Source: Orobanche coerulescens (taxonomy: Eukaryota > Streptophyta > Magnoliopsida > Lamiales > Orobanchaceae). From it: DNA of 64,000 nt. The stretch lies in NCBI GenBank assembly GCA_033398695.1, contig CM065819.1, positions 4,761,501-4,825,500 on the forward strand, given 5' to 3'. The notes beneath the pieces were generated by a model. That model saw only the letters and a list, made by a program, of their open reading frames with translations, made no database searches and was not told the DNA's origin. Of this stretch, positions 10,225 to 20,707 are shown one piece after another. The first letter of the stretch is position 1. Every line of letters starts with the position of its first letter. The position numbers were made by a program, and so were the translations under genes.

Positions 10225-13200
10225 CTAATTTTTCAGTAATTTAGCCAACTTGGCTTCCTTACTACATCTAACAGCTATCATAATCTTGCACTGTTGAACC
10301 ACTGCATCTATTCTTCCTTCTTTCTGTTGAAATCTTCTAGTATTTCTCTCTTTCCAAACATAATAGAGTGCTACAGCTAGCACAACTCCATACATCCTCT
10401 GTTTGCCCGTTTTTGAGTGGCATTGTGTCTTCATAAACTCCACGTCCTGGTCCCAATCTCTACTGAGGCTCTGAATTCCACTCCAAGAAGTCAGCTGATT
10501 CCAAACTTGAGAAGACCATTCACATTTGAAGAACAAGTGCTGGTGTGATTCATCCTCCTTTTTGCACAAAATACACTGCATATCACACTGGATTCCATAA
10601 CTAGCCAATTTATCACATGTAGGTAGTCTATTCAAAATAGCCATCTAAGTAATAAAAATGCACTTGATAGGAGCAACATTCTGACTAACCACCTTATGCC
10701 ATGAGATTCTCTGAAAATTTCCCCTCAAAGCATTACAGATCTTCCTAATGGAGCATGATTGAGCACGCAGAATACTATTTCCATTAGGTAATCCAACAAT
10801 GTATTCCCTGGCTCCAAAGATTTTCCTAATCACCCAAGCAGCTTGAGCTGGAATATCCATAAGCAATACGTCCTGATTCTTTATATAGTATCTATGAATC
10901 CATCTTACCCATAGTTTATCATGCTTTTGAGTTAAGCACCACAACAGATTGCAAATAGCTGCTTTGTTCAATTCCTTGGCATTGGTAAAGTTCCATCCAC
11001 CTGCAATTTTAGGATGGCACAGTTGTTCCCATGAAACCAAAGCTCTCTTTGATGCCTCTGCCTTACCAGTCCATAGGAATATTCTACATGCTGTCTGAAT
11101 GGCCTTCAATACTTTCTGTGGAATCAAAAAGATCTGACTCCAGTATATCTGAATACTAGAGAGGACAGACTTGATAAGTTGAATTCTGCCTCTATATGAT
11201 AACATTTTAGAAGACCAACATTCCACTCGATCAGGGATCTTCTTAATAATAGGCTGGCACTGGATAATGGAAAGCTTTTTTGAGGATAGTGGCACTCCCA
11301 AATATCTGAATGGCAAGTCACCTTTTGTCATTCCAAATTCCTGCAGAATAGAATTTTGAGTGTTGATGTTCACCCCACCAAATAAATGCAGCTTTTCAGT
11401 TGATTTGCCTTCAATCCTGAAGCATCAGAGAATTTTCCAAAAGCCTTCAAGAGCTAATACATAGACTTGAGATCCCCTCTGGAAAAAAGAAAAAGATCAT
11501 CAGCAAAGCACATATGTATCAGATTAAATCTCCTGCATCTAGGGTGATGTTTGAAATCTTTATCATCTTTCAATTCTAGTAAGCATCTCTGAAGGTACTC
11601 CATTGGATCTCCTTGCCTTAACCCTTTTTTAGCTTGGAATGGCTCAGTCAAATCCCCATTGACGTTGAAATAATAAGACACAATAGATAAGCAAGTCATA
11701 ATCCAGCAAACAAATTGATAAGGAATACCAAGATCAAGCATGAAAATGTTTCAAAAATGGCCATTCAACCGAGTCATATGCTTTTTGAATATCAATCTTA
11801 AGCATACATCTTGGTGAAATTCCTTTCCTGGTGTAGCCTTTAATCAGCTCATTAAAATATTGTCAAAAATCACCCTTCCCTTGACAAAAGTTGATTGACT
11901 CTCACTGATCAAGTAGTTAAGACACCCTTGAAGCCTATTTGCAAGAACCTTTGAGATAATCTTGTAAAGAACATTGCAGAAGGCAATAAGTCTGTATTCT
12001 TTCATAGAGATGGCATTTCCAGTTTTAGGAAGAAGTGTGACAAGTGTGATGTTAACTGACCTAGGAAGAGAACCTGTTATGAAGAATTCTTGCACTGCTT
12101 TTATCACAACATCCCCTATCAGTCCCCAATTATGTTTAGAGAAAAATACATTATAACCATCAATCCCAGGGGCTCTGGAAGAATCTATACTAAACAAGGC
12201 TTCTTTGAATTCCTGGGAAGTAAATAGCTCAACCAACTTTTGTTGTTGGACAGTAGAGAGCATAGCTCCCTTCTCAACAATTCTCTTATCCACCATTGGG
12301 ATAGAATATGCAGAACTTCCCATAAGTTTCATGTAAAAACTTTTAACTTCCTCCAGGATATGCTGTTGATTTTTGCATCTTGAACCATCATCTCTGATTA
12401 AGAGCTTAATAGATTTTCCAGTCTGTCTTGCTTTGGAAAAAGCATGGAAAAACTTAGTATTAGCATCCCCTAATTTAATCCAATCAACTCTGGCTTTTTG
12501 TTTCCATATCATCTCTTCAATACCACTCCATTTCTCAATTGTAGTTAGCAGAGACTTTTCAGAAGAGATTAACTTAGAATTCAGTCTATCTTGATCCATT
12601 TGCTTCTGTGTTCTGCTGAGCTGGTTTCTCAAATCCTTCAACTTCTCAGGAATCTTAATGAAATGTGCAGTGTTGAGTTTCTTTAAAGATTGCTTCAGCC
12701 TTTTCAATTCCATCCAGATATTCATGATTTTATTAGGATGCCAAGTAGTTCCCCAGTGATCAACTACAATTTTCCTAAAATCCATATGTTATGTGAGAGC
12801 ATTAATGAATCTAAATGGAGAAGATTTTTTCATCTCCATTTGGTTCAGATTATTGCTCTAAAGACAGTGGTCAGACACCCCTCTATCCATCAACTCTACC
12901 ACAATTGTACCATACTCATGAAACCAGGTAGGATTTCCAAATCTTCTATCAATAAGCGTGTAAATTCTATCACACCCTTCCTGTTTGTTACACCAAGAAA
13001 ATTCATTTCCAACCATTCTGATGGGGGTGAGATTATTTACACTAATACAATATGCAAAATCTTTTATTTCAGCCTCAGTCACTGGATTCCCTTGGAATCT
13101 TTCTTCCACCTTAAGCACATTATTGAAATCTCCACTAATAATCAAAGGTTCATTTCCCATCTGACAGATTTTATCAATGAACTCCCACAAACTTTTTCTT

Positions 13201-13582
13201 GTTCATTAGTGTTAAAAGCATATACCCAACAACCTCTCCATTCCTTGTCAGATGCAATATCTTTTACTATACAGTATATACCTTGAGCATGAGTCTCAAT
13301 CAAGGTGATATCAATTTTACTAGTGTTCCAACCCAACCAAATTCGACCATTTTCAGCATGATCATAATTATTCAAAAACTCCCAACTCCTATTACGTTTT
13401 TCAGATATCTTTTTAAACATAGCTTGCTTGACCCTTGTTTCCAGAATAGCTACCATATCAAAGTGATTCTTTTGTATAAAGAGTTTTATCTCTTTATATT
13501 TGAATGGTTTGTTACAACCACTCACATTCCAAACAAGCATCTTCATATGAACCAAAGGGGATGAGGTCCCCGCCCTTTCCAT
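10225..13582 (-). pseudogene. LINE ORF2: endonuclease, reverse transcriptase, zf-RVT
   Basis: Encodes the L1 protein that nicks target DNA and reverse transcribes the element RNA. Domains in order on the minus strand: apurinic-like endonuclease from 13544 (start MKMLVWNVSG, then SGDFNNVL, and GVSDHC near 12860); reverse transcriptase 12785-11454 with SSRAPGIDGYN, LLPKTGN, LRQGDP and the catalytic FADD in CFADDLFLF; thumb/connection 11373-10645 (LGVPLSSKKL); and a zf-RVT domain 10644-10225 with CILCKKEDESHQHLFFKC. Frames change near 13190, 12790, 11840, 11430 and 10645. Directly after RQGDP about eight codons of the usual SPFLF segment are missing, which would destroy the RT even without the frameshifts. 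ORF1 overlaps the start. Confidence 0.88.
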
Positions 13583-14884
13583 TTAAATTTTCCTCCCCTT
13601 GTTCACTAAAAACATGATAAGAATTCACATTAGAGATGATATCATGTGGTTCCACATGAGCCGGTTTAGCAGTTCTTCTAGAAATAGACCATTCCTCAGA
13701 AGCAATCCCCACCTTCTTTGCATTCTCCTTTGGAATCTCTCTAATAATTCCAACAGTTTGTTCCAATGCTGGAGTTTCTGGCTTATTTCCAGTTCCACTA
13801 GGCCCTTCTATCTCCATTGTTTTCTCCTTTTATTTAGGTGGATGCTTTGGTTTCCATTGTTGTTTCTGTAGATATTCTTGGTAGCTCCTAGGTTTGATTT
13901 TATAGCAATCATGCCTTGCAGTCTTACACTTAGAGCAATATGGAGGGATGCAGTCATAAACCACTATTTGTTCAAATTGTTGTCCATATGCTCCCTCAAT
14001 CATTACCTTATATTGAATAGTATGGGTGACATCTATTTCAACCAGGAGTCGAGTATAGGAAATTCTAGTTTGTATGGTAGTACACTCATCTGCATAAAGC
14101 GGTTTTCCTAATGCACTTCCAATTCTGCTAAGTGAGTTATCTCCCCAGCAATTCAATAGGAGATTTGGTAGCTGAATCCACAAAGGTATTATTCTTAAGA
14201 CCTCTTTTTCAAAGCAGAATCCAGATTCCCTCGCCTTCACTATAACTGGTTTGTATGCTATGGAATGTGGCCCGGTGAGCAAAACATTATTTCTCTCATC
14301 CAATGATTGAAATTTCACCAGAAATATCCATCCAAGTGATAAAAAATCTCTGGTTTGTTTTGGATATTACATTGTTTCATTAGGAAAGCATTCAAATATG
14401 AAATTGAAGGTGACTCTCCAATGACATATAAAATCACTGCATTTTTCCATTTCTCAGCCTCACGTTCAACATCATCTCTATCAAGACATGCTGTGGGAAT
14501 ACCCTGCTTAATCATAGGCGGCATAAATGATAGTTTCATACGGGTTTTAGCTGGTTGAGATATGGTAGGATTTTCAGTTGTCTTCCCGTCCTTCTCCAGC
14601 TTCTTCTCTGCCTTTTCCGTTTCAGATTCTTGTTGATCCTCCTCTAAATTCTCCATTTCCACTTCATGATACTCTGCTGGTGAGTGGTGTCATGTTTCAG
14701 AAGCTTTTTCTTTTCCTTTGCCTGAGTGGTCAAGCTTCTCTGGAATCCTTTGGTTATGATTTTCTTCTTGCGATACAGATCCAGGTTGTGTGTCACTCAA
14801 CTTCTCCGAAATGAAAAGATCCTTCCTCAGCCGCCCTCGTTTGCCCATGTCGTACGTCGGCGAAGACGTTAACTTTGAGAACAC
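13512..14884 (-). pseudogene. LINE ORF1: nucleic-acid-binding protein
   Basis: Plant L1 ORF1 protein, thought to coat element RNA. From 14884: a basic/acidic low-complexity N-terminus; a DUF4283-like segment at 14662-14100 (including VILYVIGESPSISYLNAF and RIIPLWIQLPNLLLNCW); a Cys-rich knuckle near 13925 (YCSKCKTARHDCYK); and a polar C-terminal tail to 13512. Frame shifts occur near 14690, 14315 and 13830. The 3' end overlaps the beginning of ORF2 by some tens of bases, a normal layout for plant L1 elements. Confidence 0.75.
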
Positions 14885-14946
14885 TCACATGCGCCTTCGT
14901 TGACTTGATCGGGCATTGAGGGGATGATTGAATCACGATCCTATTT

Positions 14947-14957
14947 TTATATCTTTT
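14947..14957. repeat. LINE target-site duplication, right copy
   Basis: Exact copy of TTATATCTTTT from 10129-10139, marking the 5' end of the LINE at 14946. Confidence 0.75.
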
Positions 14958-15070
14958 ATTTTTTTATAAACTTGTCGCTATATTTTAATATAGCGGCCGC
15001 TATTATACCTCTATCGCTATATAGCTAAACGGGCACGTGGTCGCTAGGGGGCCGCTAATCATCATTGACT

Positions 15071-15340
15071 ACTTTAATTATCATTGTTGGTTAGGTGACA
15101 TGATACCTCTAATATAATGCTAACATATGTTTCGAAGCAGACAATAGAAAAAAGTACAACACTTGTATTTTACCTCGATCATTATTAGTTTCTCTCCTCT
15201 AAAATTTGAAAGATAACAAGACCAAAAAATTAATAAGAATAATCTGCAGAACAGTAATTAAAAGACCAAAAAATTTGGGGACGTCGCTGAAATTGCAATT
15301 ATGATATGATCACCGTTAAAATCTAGTTTGATAGGGCAAC
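15071..15340. other. Short spacer
   Basis: Noncoding AT-rich sequence between the TIR element and the copia LTR, with no feature recognised. The last five bases GCAAC would be the copia target duplication; its partner is not identified. Confidence 0.5.
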
Positions 15341-15749
15341 TGGGATACGCAAGTTGTTACCAATAACCAATAAATATAAAAACCGAATTTAGGATCTCAT
15401 GCAGTAATTTAATTGTTTGATTAGAGAGTTAATCAAATTACTTTAATCTGATGAACAGATCTAAATCTGGACTAGAAGCAGATGAATATCTCCTTTCTCT
15501 TTGGGTGATCCACACATGAACAATTCCACAAGCCGGATTGCTAGATCCTTAGGAATAATATTGATAAATAGTACAACATAAATTCCTTACTCGAAAGTTT
15601 GTACTATTGATCAAGATCAACTAAGGGAAGAAGACTAGGTGACAGATTCGCAACTTCTACTGTAGAGAGGGATGGCCGAAATTCTTTAGTCTTGGGAAGT
15701 GGTCGATTTTTTGTGTTCTCTTCTTATGAAAACTCCTTGTCATAGATCC

Positions 15750-15798
15750 CTTATTTATACTAAGTAATCTCTAGAGTCAAGACTCTAGTATTACTTAG
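15750..15798 (-). promoter_or_regulatory. TATA box with adjoining 39-bp inverted repeat
   Basis: Minus-strand TATAAATAAG lies at 15750-15759. Immediately 5' of it (15760-15798) is a near-perfect inverted repeat: arms CTAAGTAAT and ATTACTTAG on the outside, TAGAGTC and GACTCTA inside, loop AA. It could form a hairpin or be a dyad-symmetric binding site at the promoter. Confidence 0.7.
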
Positions 15799-16060
15799 TT
15801 ACCCCTCAACTTATTAAATAATACAAGATATATAATATCCATATTATACATATTACTTTTTATTTAATCTCCTCATAAATATAATATCTAATATGATATT
15901 TATTATTCCCAGTTGATATTTATTCCTACTTGTCTATAATTGTCGTACGTGTGACCCAAAAGGCTTATATTATATTGGCAATTATTTAATACCTTATTAA
16001 ATAATAAATCATAAGCGGCCTCTAGCAAGGCATTATGATTACCCAAATAATATAAGTTAA

Positions 16061-16148
16061 TAGTCCATTAAACCTTTTAACGTGTCAAATCTCTTTGCCA
16101 CGTGTAGTCCATTAAACCTTTTAATGTGTCAAATCTCTTTGCCACGTG
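16061..16148. promoter_or_regulatory. 44-bp tandem duplication with two G-boxes
   Basis: Two copies (16061-16104 and 16105-16148) differing by one base, each ending in TTTGCCACGTG. CACGTG is the plant G-box bound by bZIP/bHLH factors. Located in U3, about 300-390 bp upstream of the TATA box. Confidence 0.75.
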
Positions 16149-16861
16149 ATATCATATTTGAACTAAGTCATGGAGTATGTCATACTTATTTATGTTCAAA
16201 TGCCTTCTCGATCTTAAGTACACTGATTGAATCAAATGACTCTTCATTTGAGCATGGCCATGCATTTCCTTCAGTCCTTCTTATCGAGGGGCCCAACATA
16301 TATCTCTCTCACTAAAGAGAGGGACAAATCCCCATCTTGATTATTCATTGCCCTCTACATGACTCCCACTAATCCCGATCACTAACATTTATGATCATCA
16401 TGTTTCAGATGACCTTGGATTACGTCAAAGCATAGCAGTTATCTTGTTGGACTGTATGATAATCTCAGGTTCAATGATTTATTGACATACTGTTATATTG
16501 AGATTCACTTATGACATTTCCATGCAGTGATCTCAATGCGGTTCTGTCCAGTATTAGTTCTCCAACCAATACCCATAAGATTGATCCATACCATAGGCAT
16601 AATCATCCGATGATTATCAATCAAACTTATACTAGTATATTAATCAATTGAGTCTCTACTCAACGCGATTGTACCAGGGATATTTGAATAATCTTATTAT
16701 TCGTGAATAACTATTATTCGATTATTATAATATTAAAACATGCACACAAAATAATCAACGAGAAATAAATGATATCAAATAACTTTATTTAAATATGACA
16801 ATTACAAATCTAGGCACATCGAATGTCCTGGGACATTATTCCAAACAATCTCCCACTTGCA

Positions 16862-18274
16862 CTAGGACCATTCATTCATGACTTTTAGTCCTATCGCTCT
16901 AGCATGCTCAACATGCTTTCCTTGTGAGAGAGGCTTGGTAAGTGAATCTGCAACATTCTCTTCCGTTGCTACTTTGCATATTGCAATATCTCCTCCTCTG
17001 ATGATCTCCCTGACTAGGTGATATTTTCTAAGTATATGTATGGAATTATGATGGGACCTAGGCTCTTTGCCTTGTGCAATAGCACCATTATTGTCACAAT
17101 AAAGGCTTATGGGACCCTGGATGGTCGGTACCACTCCTAGTCCGGTAACGAATTTCTTGATCCATACGGCTTCCTTAGCTGCATCTGATGTTGCCAGGTA
17201 CTCAGCTTCTGTTACAGGATCAGAAACCGTCCTTTGCTTGGAACTCTTCCAACTCACAGCACCTTCATTCAATACAAACACATAACTAGTTTGCGATTTA
17301 AAATTGTCTATGTCAGTTTCGAAACTTTCATCGGCGTAACCATTTACAGTAAGCTCATTCCCCACCCCTCCATAAATTAGGAAAGCATCCTTAGTTCTTC
17401 TTAAGTACTTTAGGATGATTTTCACTGCTGTCCAGTAACTTTCACCTGGATTCGATTGGTATCGACTTGTCATGCTAAGGGCAAACGATACATTTCGTCG
17501 AGTACAAATCATGCCATACATGATCGATCCAATGGCCGAAGCATATGGAATATTTTTCATGCGGGCTCGCTCATCAGGAGTCGAAGGACTTTGAGTCTCA
17601 CTCAGATGAATGCCACGTGACATTGGCAAGAGTCCTCTCTTGGAGTCTTGCATATTGAACCTATTCAATATTTTATTAATGTAGGTACATTGACTCAGAC
17701 CAATAAATCTCTTTGATCTATCTCTATAAATTTTTATCCCAAGAATGTAAGCAGCTTCTCTTAAGTTTTTCATTGAGAAACAACTTCCCAACCAAGTCTT
17801 GACTGTCTGCAAGGTGGGTAAGTCATTTCCAATGAGTAATATGTCATCTACATATAAAACTAAGAAAACAACTCTGCTCTCACTAACCTTCTTGTACACA
17901 CATGGTTCATCTTCACTTTGAATAAACCCAAACTCTTTGACAGTTTAATCAAAGTGAAGATTCCAGCTCCAAGAAGCCTGCTTCAACCCATAAATGGATC
18001 TTTGAAGCTTACAAACCTTTTTAGAATTTTATGGATGAACAGAACCCTCAGGTTGTCTCATGTACACATCCTCGAGTAAGTTTTCATTAAGGAATGATGT
18101 TTTGACATCCATTTGCCATATTTCATAATCATAGTATGCAGCAATGGCAAATAAAATTCTAATTGATTTAAGCATGACTACTGGCAAAAAAGTCTCATCA
18201 TAGTCAACATCATGAATCTGTCTATAACCTTTTGCCAATAGTCTAGCTTTATATGCTTGCAGATTATCATCCAC
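16862..18274 (-). pseudogene. Copia pol, reverse transcriptase and RNase H part
   Basis: C-terminal part of an Angela-like polyprotein. The RT begins near 18274 (YKARLLAKGYRQIHDVDYDETF, IWQMDVKTSFLN). The frame breaks near 18025-17900 and resumes at 17899 with the catalytic YVDD in LVLYVDDILLIGND. It then passes through PYASAIGSIMYG to RNase H (YADESF, VSWKSSKQRTV, TEAEYLA, YCDNNGAIAQ, ENVADSLTKPL) and stops just before the polypurine tract. The 345-codon block from 17899 is open throughout, so the damage lies mostly upstream. The residue and motif pattern is close to Angela elements of grasses and dicots. Confidence 0.88.
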
Positions 18275-18477
18275 GTCTTTCTTCTTTTTGTAGACCCATT
18301 TGCACTCAATAGTTTTAACACCCTAAGGTGGATCTATCAAGTTCCAAACTTGATTGTCACACATGGACTGCAACTCTGACTTCATGGCTTCTAGCCATTC
18401 TTCAGACTCTGGTCCTAAAGAAACTTTTGTATATCTACTAAGCTCATCATATATGAGTGATGCGTCATCATCGTCTG

Positions 18478-19321
18478 TCACGAGATAACCTTATCTCTCA
18501 GGTTCATGTCACATCCTATCAGATCTGTGAGGGAATTGTGTACTTTGAATGGGCTCTTCAACTGATTTTTGAGCCTCTTCAGTTTCCATCGTGAAGTGAT
18601 GTCTTCTTGTGGTTCTCGAGTTTCCTCGAGAATTACTCTTCTCCCAGTATATCTTTTGGAAATAAACTCCCTTTCTAAGAATACAGCATTTCGAGCAACA
18701 AACACTTTGTTCTCTGCGGGCTTTAAAAGTAATATCCTTTAGTCTCCTTAGGATATCCCGCAAATAAACATCTTTCAGATCTGGCTTCCAGTTTGTCAAA
18801 CACTTGGCGCCTTACGAATGCTTCGCAACCCCAGATCTTTAGAAAAGACAAGATTGGTCTCTTACCAGTCCATTTCTCAAATGGTGTCTTTTCAACTATT
18901 TTAGATAGAACACGGTTAAGGGTGAATGCTGCTGTTTCTAAGGCGTGGCCCCAAAATGATAATGGAAGCTCTGTTCGACTCATCTTGGATCGGACCATAT
19001 CTAATAAAGTTCGATTCTTCCACTCAGGCACTCTATTATGCTGAGATGTTCCGGGAGGAGTAAGTTATGAAACAATTCCACAACTCCTAAGATGATTATC
19101 GAATTCTTGGTTCAGGTATTCGCCACCTCGATCCAATCGAAGGGCTTTAATTGTCTTGCCAAGTTGATTCTGTACTTCACTCTGGAATATTTTTAACATT
19201 TCAAAAGATTCATGTTTATGCTTCATAAGATAAACATATCCATATATTGTTACCCAAAATATTATCCGGAGATAGTATTGCTGGAATGATCGAGTAACAA
19301 ACAAATGCGAGAACACTTCCG
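18478..19321 (-). pseudogene. Copia pol, integrase part, cut by the Tat element
   Basis: Integrase core and C-terminal region on the minus strand. Core at 19316-19065 with GYVYLMKHKHESFEM and KALRLDRGGEYLNQEF, including the second catalytic Asp context. Then 19031-18723 with NRTLLDMVRSKMS, LPLSFWGHALETAAFTLNRV and the GKRP..FLKIWGCEAF block; 18705-18478 is decayed linker. About 80 bases at 19240-19321 do not match the family well. The region ends at the Tat LTR (19322). The missing upstream part (protease, gag) probably continues at 44847. Confidence 0.82.
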
Positions 19322-20209
19322 TGAGAAAATAGATAACACAAGATTTGCCGGGGTTGTTAATCCCGGGCTTGAATGCTCTCGCGAGATGTTATTAATAAAT
19401 ATACTGTCGAGTACAAATATTAATGTTAGAATCTAATACAAGGAGTGTAAAGACTTCTAGTTATCTAGGCTTTAGAGCGCGTAGATTGCCGGAAGAACCA
19501 GATAGATAAATCTGTGAGTTCTTGCTTGGGATATATGATGAATGTGTATGAATATCACTATGAATGTGTTAGTGGTTGCCAAAAGAGCCTTTGATTCTCT
19601 CTTTGGTGTGTATTTTGCACTTAATTCGTAGTAGAATTCGCCTCTCCCTGGCCGCAGCAGTGAGTCCTCTATTTATAGGGGACAAGGTAGTTGGAATCCC
19701 TCAGGCGATCGCGGGCGATCGCCGTTTTCTATATTAAAATAAAACGGCCGATCGTCCCGTCACGTGGGCCTATTCCCTTGAGGTCCGAGGTTGCAGTTGG
19801 AGGCCAGCTGGGTGAACCAATGGGAAGCCAGCAAGCGTTGCGAGTCACTGTCTGAGGAGGGCCCACTTCGTACCTTTCGGCGGCCTTATCGGTAGGTGTG
19901 GTAGGTGACAGGCTGGGGTCAATGGTCCTATCTGTCGGTATCCTTTGAAGATCCGCGGGTGGGCTATCGTTTAAGATTCGGTCTTCGACGACTTTGACGG
20001 ATGCTGGATCCATACATGGCATGAGACGATCGCCTCTGGTCCGCTCATGAAAGACGATCGTCAGATAACAAAAGACGATCGCTGGGTACCAAAAGGCGAT
20101 CGCCGCATTGTGCCGAACTCCAGACATTTGTCCTGAGTATGTCTTCCATGGTTGGCTTCTCTGGAAGGTCGTCGATCGCCTGTCGTGGCGAATTAATCGC
20201 CGCACAACA
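19322..20209 (-). repeat. 3' LTR of the Tat element
   Basis: On the minus strand it starts TGTTGTGCGGCG at 20209, right after a G-rich polypurine tract, and ends ATTTTCTCA at 19322; 888 bp. The left edge is inferred from the TG/CA rule and the end of copia similarity, with TTCCG as presumed target duplication. No second LTR is present for checking. Confidence 0.7.
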
Positions 20210-20275
20210 ATTGCCCCCCAGCTCGCCTCGATGTTGTAAACACGGGGTGAGGTGGCTCTGTTGGCGATCGCCAAA
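19669..20275 (-). promoter_or_regulatory. TATA box and CGATCG palindrome array of the Tat LTR
   Basis: Minus-strand CCTATAAATA lies at 19669-19678. Upstream (higher coordinates) are repeated palindromic words GGCGATCGCC, GCGATCGC and ACGATCGT: a pair at 19704-19724, then near 19744, 20026, 20053, 20078, 20094 and 20171, and one beyond the LTR edge at 20262. A promoter function is inferred. Confidence 0.65.
20210..20220 (-). other. Polypurine tract of the Tat element
   Basis: Minus-strand TGGGGGGCAAT directly before the LTR start; the expected primer site for plus-strand DNA synthesis. Confidence 0.75.
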
Positions 20276-20549
20276 GTTTTAAACGATCGGCCGATTTGAA
20301 TTCAAATATGGACGACCTCCTTTCACGTCGGGAGCAGCGGGAAAAGAAGGCGGGCTTTCTAAAGTGGCAGGGACACGCGTCGCGCCGCTGTTGGGGGAGT
20401 CCGACGGTTTTGTCGGTCTTGTCGGTTGGCATGCCCTCGAAAAGACGCGTTTGCGAGATTCGAGGGCGGCATTTAATGCGTCCCCACGTGACGGTTGCGA
20501 TCCAGCCCTCGAGGTTTCTCCTATTTGCATTTAGACCCTCGTCCCCATC

Positions 20550-20558
20550 TATAAAAGG
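20550..20558 (+). promoter_or_regulatory. TATA box of the antisense gene in the Tat element
   Basis: TATAAAAGG in the plus orientation, 150 bp upstream of the ATG at 20708 and pointing against the retroelement. A G-box-like CCACGTGAC lies near 20483. A separate promoter for the extra gene is inferred. Confidence 0.55.
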
Positions 20559-20707
20559 GCCTGTGCTTCTTCTCCTTAACTTTTTTACGCGTCCTTTGTA
20601 TCCATAGCTGAAATTCTGCAGAAATTTCTGGAGCTTGTTGTGCCGACCGTCTTCCTTTCTTTAGGTAAGAAACCCAATTCTTCTTTCTCCTTTAATTTTT
20701 TGAGAAT

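Larger units (their letters stand above)
10140..14946 (-). mobile_element. L1-type LINE, nearly full length
   Basis: A 4.8 kb non-LTR retrotransposon on the minus strand with ORF1 (14884-13512), ORF2 (13582-10225), a short 3' UTR and a poly(A) tail (T-run at 10136-10147). An 11-bp target duplication flanks it. The 5' UTR between 14946 and 14884 is short, so a slight 5' truncation is possible. Both ORFs contain stops and frameshifts, so it is inactive. Confidence 0.85.
9154..15070. mobile_element. TIR DNA element of uncertain superfamily, carrying a LINE
   Basis: Ends are imperfect inverted repeats: TAGTCAAT + AGCGACCT + TAGCGGCC at the left (9154), and on the other strand TAGTCAAT + GATGAT + TAGCGGCC at the right (15070). 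Both subterminal regions are rich in AGCGGCCGCT and TAGCGAC words (9161-9325 and 14985-15062). Without the LINE the element is about 1.1 kb. I see no flanking 8- or 9-bp duplication that decides between hAT and Mutator-like. No transposase is recognisable, so it would be non-autonomous. Confidence 0.5.
15341..16847 (-). repeat. 3' LTR of Angela-like Ty1/copia element
   Basis: On the minus strand it starts TGTTTGGAATAATGTCCC at 16847 and ends with TATCCCA at 15341; 1507 bp. The start sequence, size and the adjoining pol are those of Angela-type elements. A polypurine tract AAGTGGGAGA (16849-16858) precedes it. Contents: a 44-bp tandem duplication with G-boxes, a long inverted repeat and a TATA box. 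Confidence 0.82.

Noticed and set aside
12690..13564. Long plus-strand open frames opposite LINE ORF2
   Set aside because: Shadows of the minus-strand endonuclease and RT coding; no domain of their own.
19704..20275. GCGATCGC words as the cyanobacterial HIP1 repeat, suggesting contamination
   Set aside because: Surrounding sequence codes for a plant Tat retroelement and continues without a break into other plant repeats.
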